A stretch of 64,000 bases of DNA from Cyclobacteriaceae bacterium (GCA_019638285.1 JAHBUB010000015.1:1-64000), one strand, 5' to 3'; counted from the stretch's first letter, positions 1 to 9,741 are shown. Notes: generated from the letters alone by a model not told the origin. Numbers and translations are program-made.

Positions 1-1012
1 CATTTTTAAGCAGTTCTTCTAAACCTTTTGCTGTTTTTGACTCCAAGCCAATACCCGGACCAATGCCAATGGCAGTAAAATTATTTTCTTTCGGAAGAGA
101 AGTAAAGCACTTATCCTCATCATCCACAGATGCCATCGCCTCAGGCACCGAGGTTTGAATAATTTGATAGCCACAGTACGGAACATGAACAGTAAGTAAC
201 CCAACTCCAGATTTCATAGCTGCCCTTGCTGACAGGATAGAAGCCCCCATCTTTCCAAAACTTCCCGCTATCAAAAGTGCCTTTCCGAAATCACCCTTAT
301 GAGCAAACTTACTTCTCTTAGGCAGATGTTTTGCAATCCACTTTTTCTCAACCCAAAAATGTTTTGATAGTGATTCCTTCAAAAAGGTTTTACTCAAGCC
401 AATATCCACCACAGTCCATTGCCCTACCTTAGATTCATTTTCAGGGAACAGGAAAGCAAGCTTGGGTGATTGAAAGGTAACTGTATAGTCTGCCTGCACA
501 CACAAACCCTTAGTATGTTTATCTGCAAACAATCCAGATGGAATATCAATGGCTACTCTCATTGCACGTGATCTATTCATCGCATTGATCACATCTGCAT
601 AAATGCCCTCGGGTACTCTGGATAAACCAGACCCAAAAATTCCATCTATTATTATATCACAACCTTCAAAAATTACTTCTTGCGGTTTTGACATAACTTC
701 AGCCGTTTCTACTAAGAGACGTTGTTTATTGGTAATAAAGTCTTTGGACTCAGGCGCAACTCCTTTTACTACCCATACTTTTATGGTATACCCCGTCTCT
801 TTGAGAAGGCGGGCAATTCCAAGTCCATCACCTCCATTGTTTCCTGTACCACAAACTATCCCAATCCGTTTGTGTTGATTAAAGCGTGTTGAGAACCAAT
901 GGACGAAAGCAATACATGCTCTTTCCATCAGGTCAATAGAAGTAATAGGTTCATTTTTAATCGTGAATGTATCCCATTCTTTGATTTCAGATGTATTTAG
1001 TATTTTGAGCAT
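1..1012 (-). CDS. nnr: bifunctional NAD(P)H-hydrate epimerase / dehydratase, C-terminus cut by the window edge
   Basis: Repairs hydrated NAD(P)H. The N-terminal YjeF_N domain epimerises R- and S-NAD(P)HX, and the C-terminal ribokinase-like domain dehydrates S-NADPHX using ADP. I translated this strand by hand: an ATG at 1012 opens a frame with no stop to base 2, giving 336 visible residues. The epimerase signature GTGNNGGDG is at residues 55-63, followed by a DGIFGSGLSR loop. The dehydratase domain begins near residue 235 (HKGDFGKALLIAGS) and still shows GIGPGIG near the edge. The full family length is about 500 residues, so roughly one third is outside the window. It diverges from the DUF2157-like pair across a 50-bp gap. 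Confidence 0.9.
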   Translation of the reverse strand, partial: MLKILNTSEIKEWDTFTIKNEPITSIDLMERACIAFVHWFSTRFNQHKRIGIVCGTGNNGGDGLGIARLLKETGYTIKVWVVKGVAPESKDFITNKQRLLVETAEVMSKPQEVIFEGCDIIIDGIFGSGLSRVPEGIYADVINAMNRSRAMRVAIDIPSGLFADKHTKGLCVQADYTVTFQSPKLAFLFPENESKVGQWTVVDIGLSKTFLKESLSKHFWVEKKWIAKHLPKRSKFAHKGDFGKALLIAGSFGKMGASILSARAAMKSGVGLLTVHVPYCGYQIIQTSVPEAMASVDDEDKCFTSLPKENNFTAIGIGPGIGLESKTAKGLEELLKN

Positions 1013-1063
1013 GGTTTTGCGAAGATAAGAATCGCTAATGAGTTTTTTGTGTGATATTTGATT

Positions 1064-2026
1064 ATGATCCGCAATACACCCAGAGATCTTCTTGAAAAGG
1101 GATTAATTTCAGAAGCGCAATTTAACCAGATTGAGCCCATTGTTTCTGGCAAGCTCGTCTCGGTATTTTATGAGCTTCGCACCATGCTTTACCTTGGCGT
1201 AGTGCTATTCACGGGGGGCATCGGTATTCTCATTTACGAAAATATTGGTGACCTCGGCCATCTTATCAGTATCCTGTTACTAAGTGTTATTACACTTGTT
1301 TGTTTTTGGTATGTGTTTACAAAGGGGTTCCCATTCTCCATTGAAAAAGTAAAACCACCTACTCCTTACTTTGATTACATCGTGCTACTGGGAAGCTTGC
1401 TCTTTATTTCAGTGCAGGGTTATTTACAATTTCAGTATGGACTATTAGAGGATAATCTAGGATGGAGCACACTGATCAGTGCCGCTTTCTTCTTTTACAT
1501 TGCCTATCGCTTTAACAACCTCGGAATTCTTTCGCTGGCCATTACGGCATTGGCCTCATTTTGGAGTATAAGCGTGTCACCCCAAAAATGGTATAGCGAT
1601 AATTTTTTAGAGACTGCCCACCTTCACATCACAGCCATTTTTTTTGGATCAATATTAGGGGCATTGGCAATGGTCTTAAATTGGAAATCAATTAAAAAAC
1701 ATTTCACTTTTACTTATATTAACTTTTCCATTCTTATTTTTTTTGTAGGTGCAACTGCCGGGCTGTTTGAGGGGAATCTCTACCTCATTTATTTGCTCCT
1801 CATCTATGCCGGATGTTTCTTCGCCATTTACTATGCAAAAAGAGAACGCTCCTTTCTTTTTCTGTTGTATGCTTTTGTTTTTGGGTACGTTGGGACTACT
1901 TACTTAATGGTGGACCTCATTTTAGACAAAGTCCCCGAGTTGATATTTTATTATGCCATACTTTCGTGCGGGGGTTTTGTTTATTTCATTCTGTCTTATA
2001 AAAAATTCTTTACCAGGAAAGCATGA
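1064..2026 (+). CDS. DUF2157-like integral membrane protein
   Basis: A 320-residue protein of unknown function. A short soluble N-terminus (RDLLEKGLISEAQFNQIE) resembles the helical head of DUF2157 proteins. It is followed by about eight hydrophobic segments, with an early glycine-rich membrane turn (GVVLFTGGIGILIYENIGDLGH). The frame is open from a TTG at 1058, but the ATG at 1064 is the likelier start. Its stop overlaps the start of the next membrane protein in an ATGA arrangement (2023-2026), so the two are translationally coupled and probably form one complex. No catalytic motif was seen. Confidence 0.75.
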   Translation: MIRNTPRDLLEKGLISEAQFNQIEPIVSGKLVSVFYELRTMLYLGVVLFTGGIGILIYENIGDLGHLISILLLSVITLVCFWYVFTKGFPFSIEKVKPPTPYFDYIVLLGSLLFISVQGYLQFQYGLLEDNLGWSTLISAAFFFYIAYRFNNLGILSLAITALASFWSISVSPQKWYSDNFLETAHLHITAIFFGSILGALAMVLNWKSIKKHFTFTYINFSILIFFVGATAGLFEGNLYLIYLLLIYAGCFFAIYYAKRERSFLFLLYAFVFGYVGTTYLMVDLILDKVPELIFYYAILSCGGFVYFILSYKKFFTRKA

Positions 2027-3189
2027 GAAGTGCCTACAATATAATCTGGTTGTATAATCTGGAGGTTATCAAAGAGACCAAGCGCTGGCTCAAAGCCAGA
2101 TTTATTGAAGAAGCACAATTCAAAACAATTGTAGAAGCACACCCCTCATCTTTTTATCATCCTAACTTCATTATTCGGATTATAATTTTTGCTGCTACAT
2201 TAATCGGACTTTCCGGAGTAACGGGTCTATTTGCGCTAATTGTATTGGATACAGATCAAATCGTTATCTCAATCAGCTGTATATTGTATGGCATTGGTTC
2301 TTTTGTGCTAGTGGATCAAATCGTTATCAAAAATTACAAACATTATAAATCTGGTCTTACCGAGGCCCTGATTTATCATGCGTGTGGATTTACGATCGGA
2401 GGCTTTGCAGGACTTATTGATTTCTCTATTTTGCCATTGCTTCTATTCAGTGTCCTTGTTCTTTCATTTGCTGCCTATCGTTACCTTGACCTACTCACCA
2501 CAGCGGTCGCCTTTTTTACTTTTGCTTATCTCGTTTTCTATTCATTTTTTAGTTTGGATGGAGTGTTTCAACAAATCATTTCTTTCATATTCATCTTATG
2601 TTTTAGTACACTCTATTTTTTATCAAAAAAAATTAAATCAAAAAGCAACTTCGCCATCTGGAGCAACAATCTTGTCATCGTTGAATCCTTAAGTCTGCTC
2701 ATGGCCTACCTGGCTGGCAATTATCTTGTGGTGAGAGAGCTAAGTGTGAACTTGATGGGCATTGTAATAGAGGGAGGCCAGGATATTCCTTTTGCATTTC
2801 TCTTTTACGGTTTTACGGTTTTGATTCCTATTGCCTACTTATACTTCGGAATTAAAAACAAAGATGTAGTTTTACTTCGCGTCAGCCTGCTGGTATTGGC
2901 ATGCTCCGTTTTTACTCTCAAATACTATGATGGATTTGATCACCCGGAGGTTTTACTGACCGCTTCTGGAATCATTCTGCTGGGAATTGGCTTGATACTA
3001 TTCAGGTTTTTAAAAACCATTCGCAATGGTTTCACCCGTGAAGATTTGATTTCAGAAAAATGGGCCAGTATGGATGCCGGAGCTTTTATCATTTCCCAGA
3101 CATTGGGTGGCAATCCGATAACTGTGGATGAATCGTTTCAGGGTGGGGGTGGAAATTTTGGTGGAGGTGGTTCAAGTGGAAGCTTTTAA
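2023..3189 (+). CDS. polytopic membrane protein, DUF2157-related, with Gly-rich C-terminal tail
   Basis: A 388-residue membrane protein coupled by a 4-base overlap to the preceding DUF2157-like gene, which it resembles in plan: a soluble helical head (KETKRWLKARFIEEAQFKTI) followed by about ten hydrophobic segments. The C-terminus, after a short soluble stretch (SEKWASMDAGAFIISQT), ends in a glycine/serine tail (GGGGNFGGGGSSGSF). Tails of this kind are known at the ends of TPM-domain and DUF2207-type membrane proteins. The function is unknown; the pairing suggests a two-component membrane assembly. The start is fixed by the overlap. Confidence 0.75.
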   Translation: MRSAYNIIWLYNLEVIKETKRWLKARFIEEAQFKTIVEAHPSSFYHPNFIIRIIIFAATLIGLSGVTGLFALIVLDTDQIVISISCILYGIGSFVLVDQIVIKNYKHYKSGLTEALIYHACGFTIGGFAGLIDFSILPLLLFSVLVLSFAAYRYLDLLTTAVAFFTFAYLVFYSFFSLDGVFQQIISFIFILCFSTLYFLSKKIKSKSNFAIWSNNLVIVESLSLLMAYLAGNYLVVRELSVNLMGIVIEGGQDIPFAFLFYGFTVLIPIAYLYFGIKNKDVVLLRVSLLVLACSVFTLKYYDGFDHPEVLLTASGIILLGIGLILFRFLKTIRNGFTREDLISEKWASMDAGAFIISQTLGGNPITVDESFQGGGGNFGGGGSSGSF

Positions 3190-3335
3190 CATCCCAGTAA
3201 TTTTGAACCTTATGAACATTTAAATGTTAGAAACTAAGTATGCAGGAACTCATAAGTGCGTAAATGCATATTATAAAAAAAATAATTAAACCGGATTGAA
3301 GTACAACACTCTACTCCAGAAGCCAACAAGTTTTA

Positions 3336-4328
3336 ATGAATCCAAATACGTTAGATCAAATACTAGGAATTAAATACCCCATCATCATGGCGCCTATGTT
3401 CCTCATCTCCAATACAAAGATGATAAAAGCAGCCCTTGACAATGGGATAACAGCTGCGTTTCCAGCTCTGAACTACCGAACGGACAAAGAACTTCGGGCT
3501 GCCATTCAGGATATTAAATCTCATACAGACAAGCCATTTGGCGTAAACCTCATTGTTAACAAATCAAATCCAAAATACCTCGGCCAATTGGAAACGTTAC
3601 TTGAGTTGGGCGTGGCCTTTATCATTACTTCTTTAGGCAACCCAAAAGAAGTAATCGAAAAAGCACATGAAAAGGGTATCAAAGTTTTTTGTGATGTAGT
3701 GGATTTGAAATATGCACAAAAAGTGGAGGCACTTGGGGCCGATGCATTGATAGCAGTCAGTTCAGAAGCAGGAGGCCATGTTGGAAAAATAATCCCCAAA
3801 GATTTAATTACCTTATTAAAAGAAAATTGCAACATCCCCATCATATCTGCCGGTGGGGTTGCGTTGGGGAGTGACCTGAGGCAAGCCCTTGAGTGGGGAG
3901 CGGCAGGCGCATCGGTGGGTACAATTTTTATTGCTTGCGATGAAGCAGACATCTCACAAGAATACAAACAAGCGGTGGTAGACTATGGTGCAAGTGATAT
4001 CGTTTTGACTACTAAAATGTCCGGCTCACCCCTTACTGTTATTAACACACCCTATGTTCAGGGCATTGGAACTGAGGCCACCTTTTGGGAAAGGTTGATG
4101 AACAATAACAAGTCATTAAAAAAATATGTGAAGATGTTAATTGCTTTTAGGGGAATGAAACAAGTAGAGAAAGCAGCCAAAGAGGCTACCTATAAAACCG
4201 TTTGGTGTGCAGGCCCTGCCATCGAACACGTGACTAGTATAAAGCCCATTGCACAGATAATACAAAAATTCACAAAAGAATTTGATGAATCTAAAATTCA
4301 AAGTCCGACATTTAAAATTGAAAATTGA
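3336..4328 (+). CDS. nitronate monooxygenase / 2-nitropropane dioxygenase family protein
   Basis: A 330-residue FMN-dependent TIM-barrel enzyme of the NMO/FabK-like family, which oxidises alkyl nitronates. The N-terminus (GIKYPIIMAPMFLISN) is the usual first barrel strand. The EAGGHVG motif near residue 145 carries the conserved histidine of this family, and PIISAGGVALGSDLRQAL and GAAGASVGTIFIA form the phosphate-binding loops. The length is normal. Paralogues of this fold include FabK enoyl reductase, so nitronate as substrate is an inference. A 32-bp gap to the following aminotransferase suggests co-transcription. Confidence 0.85.
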   Translation: MNPNTLDQILGIKYPIIMAPMFLISNTKMIKAALDNGITAAFPALNYRTDKELRAAIQDIKSHTDKPFGVNLIVNKSNPKYLGQLETLLELGVAFIITSLGNPKEVIEKAHEKGIKVFCDVVDLKYAQKVEALGADALIAVSSEAGGHVGKIIPKDLITLLKENCNIPIISAGGVALGSDLRQALEWGAAGASVGTIFIACDEADISQEYKQAVVDYGASDIVLTTKMSGSPLTVINTPYVQGIGTEATFWERLMNNNKSLKKYVKMLIAFRGMKQVEKAAKEATYKTVWCAGPAIEHVTSIKPIAQIIQKFTKEFDESKIQSPTFKIEN

Positions 4329-4360
4329 TTTTATTTTTTAAATTTTGAATTAAGAATAAA

Positions 4361-5473
4361 ATGAAAGTCTCCCCATTTAAACTCGAACGGTATTTTGATA
4401 AATATGAATTTTCAGCTCCTTATTTATTAAGTAGTTCTGATTGTGAACCGCTACTGCTTAATGAATTACTGGAGATGGCTGATGAAAATAGTCGATCAGA
4501 ATGGGACGTATTAAAACTAGGGTATACTGAATCGAAAGGTGATCCAGCCTTTCGAAATGAGATTTCCAAACTGTATACTTCTATCACTTCTGATGAAGTA
4601 TTGGTGCTCGTTCCACAAGAAGGCATATTTATTGCCATGAATGTTTTGCTGGAAGAGGGTGATCATATTGTAACTACATTTCCAGGTTATCAATCGCTTT
4701 ACCAAGTAGCAGAAGACATTGGATGCAATGTATGCAAATGGGAGCCTGACCAAAATTTAAAGTTTCAAATTCAAGATTTAAAAGACTTAGTAACAGATAA
4801 GACGAAACTAATTGTTATCAATTTTCCTCATAATCCCACAGGAGCCCTTATCTCCAAAAATGAGCTGGACGATATTATCACTATTGCTCGTGAAAAAGGT
4901 ATTACCATTTTCTCAGATGAGATGTATCGATTCATGGAATATGATGATAAAGACAGGTTGCCTTCTGTTTGCGATCTGTACGAAAATGCAATTTCACTTT
5001 TTGGTTTAAGCAAAACTTTTGGTCTCCCCGGACTGCGCATGGGCTGGCTTACCACCAGGAATAAAAAATTCATGCAGGAATTCGTCAACTTTAAAGATTA
5101 TACCACCATTTGCAACAATGCTCCCGGTGAAAAACTGGGTACCATCGCATTACAAAACAAAGAGAAGTTGATTCAGCGGAGCTTAGGGATCATACAAAAA
5201 AATCTTCCATTACTCGAAGATTTTGCAAATAGACACAATAAATGGTTTGTTTGGAAATCACCAAAGGCCGGTTCTATTGCTTTTCCTGAGTTAAAAATTA
5301 ATGGAACAGTAATGGACTTTTGTCAGGACTTGGTAAAAAAGAAAGGTCTGATGCTCTTGCCCCATGATGTATATGACTTCTCAAGAAAGCATGTACGGAT
5401 AGGTTTCGGGCGTAAGTCTCTGCCAGAAGCACTCACTGTTTTTGAAAAATACCTAAAGGAGGAAAATATCTAA
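4361..5473 (+). CDS. PLP-dependent aminotransferase, class I/II
   Basis: A 370-residue fold-type I aminotransferase. Visible landmarks are the NFPHNPTGALIS loop, the PLP-contacting aspartate in SDEMYRF, and the Schiff-base lysine in LSKTFGLPGLRMGW (Lys218). It lacks a long N-terminal extension and is somewhat shorter than AspC. It lies 32 bp downstream of the nitronate monooxygenase-like gene on the same strand. The amino-acid substrate cannot be read from sequence. Its stop lies 8 bp from the stop of the convergent ferredoxin gene. Confidence 0.88.
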   Translation: MKVSPFKLERYFDKYEFSAPYLLSSSDCEPLLLNELLEMADENSRSEWDVLKLGYTESKGDPAFRNEISKLYTSITSDEVLVLVPQEGIFIAMNVLLEEGDHIVTTFPGYQSLYQVAEDIGCNVCKWEPDQNLKFQIQDLKDLVTDKTKLIVINFPHNPTGALISKNELDDIITIAREKGITIFSDEMYRFMEYDDKDRLPSVCDLYENAISLFGLSKTFGLPGLRMGWLTTRNKKFMQEFVNFKDYTTICNNAPGEKLGTIALQNKEKLIQRSLGIIQKNLPLLEDFANRHNKWFVWKSPKAGSIAFPELKINGTVMDFCQDLVKKKGLMLLPHDVYDFSRKHVRIGFGRKSLPEALTVFEKYLKEENI

Positions 5474-5481
5474 CATATCTA

Positions 5482-5781
5482 CTAGGGTGCCGTATGCCCA
5501 TAAAACTGATAGTTGAGTGGGATGTACTTTTTCCACTCATCAGGCACCTGGCTCTCTTCAAAAATGGCGTCAACAGGACACGCTGGCACACAGGCATCAC
5601 AATCAATACAAGTTTCGGGATCTATGTATAATTGTTTGCCAATTGGATCAAATCCCTCCACTTTACATTCCTGTCCACTTCCATCAGTGGTAATCGGCCC
5701 ATGAATGCAATCAACGGGGCAAACGTCAACACAAGCGGTATCGCAGGTTCCAACACAGGGTTCACAAATTGTGTAAGCCAT
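5482..5781 (-). CDS. ferredoxin with two 4Fe-4S-type cysteine motifs
   Basis: A 99-residue ferredoxin. The first half has a spread cysteine set (CEPC, CDTACVDVCPVDC) and the second half a classical CIDCDACVPACPVDAIFEE motif, so two iron-sulfur clusters are expected, as in 7Fe/8Fe ferredoxins. The C-terminal tail (PLNYQFYGHTAP) is extended. It is divergent to korA across 151 bp, so the two probably share a control region. From this context it is the likely electron acceptor of KorAB, and possibly the donor to complex I encoded downstream. That route is inferred, not shown by sequence. Confidence 0.92.
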   Translation of the reverse strand: MAYTICEPCVGTCDTACVDVCPVDCIHGPITTDGSGQECKVEGFDPIGKQLYIDPETCIDCDACVPACPVDAIFEESQVPDEWKKYIPLNYQFYGHTAP

Positions 5782-5932
5782 ATTTATGAGATTTAAGAAT
5801 TGATGATAAATAGTTGCAGAACTGAGTTATGTCATAGGAAAAATATAAAATATAAGTGAAATCGAAAAATAATAGACGATTTCAAATTGTTATTGTTATG
5901 ATGACAAGGTAAATTTAAGTAATCCAAGTTTT

Positions 5933-7789
5933 ATGAATGAAACCCTAACAAACGGCAAGAAAACAACCGTTGAGAGAGATAAAGTGGTGTTGCGCTTTGC
6001 AGGTGATTCCGGAGATGGAATGCAGTTGACTGGGTCGCAATTTAGCTTCACCTCTGCCTTATTTGGCAATGATCTGGCCACATTTCCCGATTTTCCTGCT
6101 GAAATACGCGCACCCTTGGGTACGGTAGAGGGTGTTTCCGGATTTCAAGTACAGATTGGGCAAGTGAATATATATACGCCAGGCGACCTTGCCGATGTAC
6201 TAGTAGCTATGAACCCAGCAGCGTTAAAATCAAATTTAAGATATGCCCGTGTTGGCGCTACAATTATAGTAGACATAGATGCCTTCGATAAAAGAAATAT
6301 TGAAAAAGCTGGATTCAGTAATAATCCACTAGAGGATAGCTCTCTTGACGCATTTAATGTTGTAAAGGCCCCCATTTCGTCCCTGACCAAAACAGCGCTA
6401 GAAGGAATCCAACTCGACAACAAGAGCATCATGCGCAGCAAAAATATGTTTGCGTTGGGAATGATGTACTGGCTGTTCGACCGACCTTTGACTGACACGG
6501 AACGTTATCTGGATAGCAAATTCAAAAAAATGCCTGCGTTAGCGGAAGGCAATAAAAAAGCGTTACATACTGGATTTCATTTTGCTGAAACCATCGAAGC
6601 ATTGCCGTCCATGTATAAAGTGCCCGCTGCTAAAATAGAAAAGGGAAGATACCGTCACATCTCAGGCAATGTGGCTACTGCCTGGGGCTTTATGGCTGCT
6701 GCCGAAAAAATGGGGAAGAAAATTTTTTATGGCTCCTATCCCATTACACCCGCAAGCGATATTCTTCATGAACTTTCTAAATACAAACACTTAGGGGTAA
6801 TCACTTTGCAAGCTGAAGACGAAATTGCTGCCGTGTGCTCTGCTATTGGCGCGAGCTATGCAGGACAAATTGGACTCACTGCTTCCTCTGGTCCAGGCAT
6901 TGCATTAAAAGGTGAAGCAATTGGTTTGGCCATCATGGCAGAACTACCCCTCATTGTAGTCGATGTACAACGTGGAGGTCCTTCTACAGGACTCCCCACA
7001 AAAACAGAACAAGCAGATATTAACATAGCTCTTTACGGAAGAAATAGCGAAAGCCCTTGTATTGTACTGGCCGCTAGCACCCCATCTGATTGTTTTGAGT
7101 TTGCCTACATGGCCACCAAACTGGCGTTTGAACACATGACTCCGGTTATGCTCTTAACGGATGGTTATCTGGCCAATGGATCCGAGCCATGGAAATTTCC
7201 AAAAATGTCAGAACTAGCAGATATCACGGTACCAATGGCCACACCTAACGGAGAAGCCTACTTGCCCTACCTAAGAAACAAAGAAACTCTCGCAAGATAT
7301 TTTGCCGTTCCTGGTATGCCAGGGTTTGAGCACCGTATAGGTGGACTTGAAAAGCAGGAAAACACAGGTAATGTTTCCTATGATCCCAACAACCATGAAG
7401 ACATGGTAAAAGTGCGCGCAGAAAAAGTAGAACGTGTAGCGAACTATATCCCTGAATTGAAGGTAATGGGTGAGGGTAAAGGAAAATTACTTGTGATAGG
7501 TTGGGGAGGGACATATGGAAGTCTACATACTTCCGTTTCGGAATTATGGAAGGAGGGCAAAAGTATTGATCATGCCCATTTCAATTACATCAATCCTCTT
7601 CCTAAAAATACAGAACAGTTGCTGAGCAGCTACGAAAGGATTATAGTGTGTGAATTAAATATGGGGCAATTTGCTTCCTACTTAAGAAGTAAGTTTCCCC
7701 ATTTGAAATTTGAATCTTACACGAAAATTCAGGGGTTGCCCTTTACAGTAACTGAGTTAAAAGAAAAATTCATTGACTTGTTAAAATAA
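5933..7789 (+). CDS. korA: 2-oxoacid:ferredoxin oxidoreductase, fused gamma-alpha subunit
   Basis: A 618-residue subunit of a 2-oxoacid (probably 2-oxoglutarate) oxidoreductase, which oxidatively decarboxylates the oxoacid to acyl-CoA while reducing ferredoxin. Residues about 15-200 are the gamma domain (RFAGDSGDGMQLTGSQF). The alpha domain follows, with the TPP-pyrimidine region (GSYPITPASDILHEL), QAEDEIAAVCSAIGASYAG, and the PSTGLPTKTEQADI motif, then the C-terminal transketolase-like domain. This gamma-alpha fusion is typical of the KorA/ForA type. A 7-bp gap separates it from korB. It heads the run continuing into the nuo genes. Confidence 0.93.
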   Translation: MNETLTNGKKTTVERDKVVLRFAGDSGDGMQLTGSQFSFTSALFGNDLATFPDFPAEIRAPLGTVEGVSGFQVQIGQVNIYTPGDLADVLVAMNPAALKSNLRYARVGATIIVDIDAFDKRNIEKAGFSNNPLEDSSLDAFNVVKAPISSLTKTALEGIQLDNKSIMRSKNMFALGMMYWLFDRPLTDTERYLDSKFKKMPALAEGNKKALHTGFHFAETIEALPSMYKVPAAKIEKGRYRHISGNVATAWGFMAAAEKMGKKIFYGSYPITPASDILHELSKYKHLGVITLQAEDEIAAVCSAIGASYAGQIGLTASSGPGIALKGEAIGLAIMAELPLIVVDVQRGGPSTGLPTKTEQADINIALYGRNSESPCIVLAASTPSDCFEFAYMATKLAFEHMTPVMLLTDGYLANGSEPWKFPKMSELADITVPMATPNGEAYLPYLRNKETLARYFAVPGMPGFEHRIGGLEKQENTGNVSYDPNNHEDMVKVRAEKVERVANYIPELKVMGEGKGKLLVIGWGGTYGSLHTSVSELWKEGKSIDHAHFNYINPLPKNTEQLLSSYERIIVCELNMGQFASYLRSKFPHLKFESYTKIQGLPFTVTELKEKFIDLLK

Positions 7790-7796
7790 TAAGCTT

Positions 7797-8831
7797 ATGG
7801 CTGAAGTTGCAATAAAAGAAGAAAAACCAAAATTGACGAAAAAGGATTTCGCCAGTGATCAATTGATTCGTTGGTGTCCAGGTTGTGGAGATTATTCCAT
7901 TTTATCAGCCATGACATCTGCACTGCCGCAGCTTGATATTCCAAAAGAAGACATTGTTTTTATTTCAGGAATTGGTTGTGCTGCGCGTTTCCCCTATTAT
8001 ATGAACACCTATGGTTTTCATACTATTCATGGCAGAGGGCCAGCCATTGCCACAGGTGTAAAATTGGCAAATCCAAAACTGAGTGTATGGGAAATTCAAG
8101 GGGATGGTGATGCACTGGCCATTGGTGGCAATCATTTTATACATGCACTCAGAAGAAACATTGATATTAATATCCTCTTGTTTAATAATGAAATCTACGG
8201 ATTAACTAAGGGGCAGTACTCCCCCACCTCTCCTACGGGGTTAGTCACAAAATCGACTCCGTTTGGCGCTATAGAAAGGCCGTTTAGTGCTGGTGAATTA
8301 GTTATTGGCGCACAGGGCAACTATTATGCCCGCACCATTGACACAAGTCCCAAACTCATGACGGATATTTTCATCAAGGCGGCAAAGCATGTAGGTACTT
8401 CTATGATTGAGATTTTACAAAACTGTGTCATTTTTAATGATAATACACACGGAAAAATTACCGATCGAGAGAACCGTGATGATTTTCAATTGCATATTGA
8501 ACACGGTCAGCCAATGCTATTCGGAAAAGAAAAGCAAAAAGGATTGAGGCTAAACGGATTAAAACTTGAAACAGTAACAATTGGTGAAAACGGTGTTACT
8601 GAAAAAGACATACTCGTGCACGATGCACACGAACCTGACGCGACACTTCACATGATGTTGATTCGACTGAAGCCACCTGAATTTCCGATGGTACTCGGGA
8701 TTATTCGAGAAGTATCGGCACCCGCTTATTCTCAAAGACTGGAAGAAGAACTTAAGCACAGCAGTCAAAAATCGAAATACACTTGTATGGACGACCTTTT
8801 AAATAGTGGAGAAACCTGGGAGGTAAAATAA
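7797..8831 (+). CDS. korB: 2-oxoacid:ferredoxin oxidoreductase, beta subunit
   Basis: A 344-residue TPP-binding beta subunit. The TPP/Mg signature GDGDALAIGGNH is clear, followed by LLFNNEIYGLTKGQYSPTSP, a typical beta-subunit stretch. Cysteines in RWCPGCGDYSI, GIGCAARFPYY and ILQNCVIFN fit the ligands of the 4Fe-4S cluster. An N-terminal lysine-rich extension of about 20 residues is present. Its stop codon overlaps the nuoA start by one base (8831), so translation of the oxoacid oxidoreductase and of complex I appears coupled. Substrate choice (2-oxoglutarate versus pyruvate) is inferred from family resemblance. Confidence 0.93.
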   Translation: MAEVAIKEEKPKLTKKDFASDQLIRWCPGCGDYSILSAMTSALPQLDIPKEDIVFISGIGCAARFPYYMNTYGFHTIHGRGPAIATGVKLANPKLSVWEIQGDGDALAIGGNHFIHALRRNIDINILLFNNEIYGLTKGQYSPTSPTGLVTKSTPFGAIERPFSAGELVIGAQGNYYARTIDTSPKLMTDIFIKAAKHVGTSMIEILQNCVIFNDNTHGKITDRENRDDFQLHIEHGQPMLFGKEKQKGLRLNGLKLETVTIGENGVTEKDILVHDAHEPDATLHMMLIRLKPPEFPMVLGIIREVSAPAYSQRLEEELKHSSQKSKYTCMDDLLNSGETWEVK

Positions 8832-9181
8832 TGGATGCTGAAGCATTGATCATATTCTTTTTTTGTGGAGTCATCATGGTGGGTGCCGGAGTTTTGGTAT
8901 CTAATCTGGTTGCTCCCCGATCAAAGAATGACCAAAAAGATGAGCCTTATGAGTGTGGCATCCCAACACAAGGACCGTCCATGATTCAGTTCAAGGTAGG
9001 TTATTATCTCTTCGCCATCCTTTTCTTAATATTTGATGTAGAAACCATTTTCATTTTTCCCTGGGCGGTAGTGATGAAAAAAGTGGGGATAGCGGCATTC
9101 ATTGAGATTGTGATTTTCTTTGTGGTTTTAGGTTTAGGATTGATGTACGCGTGGAAAAAGAAAGCATTAAAATGGGAGTAA
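8831..9181 (+). CDS. nuoA: NADH-quinone oxidoreductase subunit A
   Basis: A 116-residue membrane subunit of complex I, located at the junction of membrane and peripheral arms. Three hydrophobic helices are visible. The family loop [13 protein letters not shown] carries the conserved cysteine and acidic residues, and [13 protein letters not shown] is the signature of helix 2. It overlaps korB by one base and nuoB by ten bases. Length is normal for the family. Confidence 0.96.
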   Translation: MDAEALIIFFFCGVIMVGAGVLVSNLVAPRSKNDQKDEPYECGIPTQGPSMIQFKVGYYLFAILFLIFDVETIFIFPWAVVMKKVGIAAFIEIVIFFVVLGLGLMYAWKKKALKWE

Positions 9182-9741
9182 ATCAAAATACCATAGACCC
9201 CACTGAACAGGAAAGATTGTTAAAAGAATTTCCTGGCGAAATCAAGAAAGGTCCAGGAAGTAATATTGTCATTACCTCTGTGGATGGAGTTGTAAACTGG
9301 GCACGCTCCAATTCACTATGGCCATTGGTGTTTGGCACCAGTTGCTGTGCTATTGAGATGATGGCTACAGGTGCCAGTCGTCACGATTGGTCAAGATTTG
9401 GAACAGAGGTGGCACGTGCCACCCCCCGTCAAGCTGATCTCATTGTAATTGCCGGAACCATTGTTAATAAAATGGCGCCCGTTCTAAAAAGATTGTATGA
9501 CCAAATGGCTGACCCTAAATATGTGATCGCTATGGGCGCTTGTGCCACCTCAGGAGGCCCATTTTATTATAACACCTATTCTGTCGTAAAAGGTGCTGAT
9601 CACATCATTCCTGTTGATGTATATGTGCCTGGTTGTCCTCCACGGCCGGAGGCTTTGCTTTATGGGATTATGCAGTTGCAGAAGAAAATAAAAGGAGAGT
9701 CCTTCAGTGATCCACGTGATCCAATGAAAGACTTTATTTAA
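9172..9741 (+). CDS. nuoB: NADH-quinone oxidoreductase subunit B (N2 cluster)
   Basis: A 189-residue peripheral-arm subunit that holds cluster N2, the last iron-sulfur centre before quinone. The ligands are visible as the adjacent Cys58-Cys59 in [11 protein letters not shown], Cys124 in MGACATSGG and Cys155 in VPGCPPRP. The frame is open from a GTG at 9151, but the ATG at 9172, overlapping the end of nuoA, gives the better start. A 64-bp gap to nuoC holds a degenerate palindromic repeat. Confidence 0.95.
   Translation: MGVNQNTIDPTEQERLLKEFPGEIKKGPGSNIVITSVDGVVNWARSNSLWPLVFGTSCCAIEMMATGASRHDWSRFGTEVARATPRQADLIVIAGTIVNKMAPVLKRLYDQMADPKYVIAMGACATSGGPFYYNTYSVVKGADHIIPVDVYVPGCPPRPEALLYGIMQLQKKIKGESFSDPRDPMKDFI

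Noticed and set aside
9151-9171. GTG start for nuoB inside nuoA
   Set aside because: It would add seven residues encoded by the nuoA end in another frame; the ATG at 9172 is the ordinary start.
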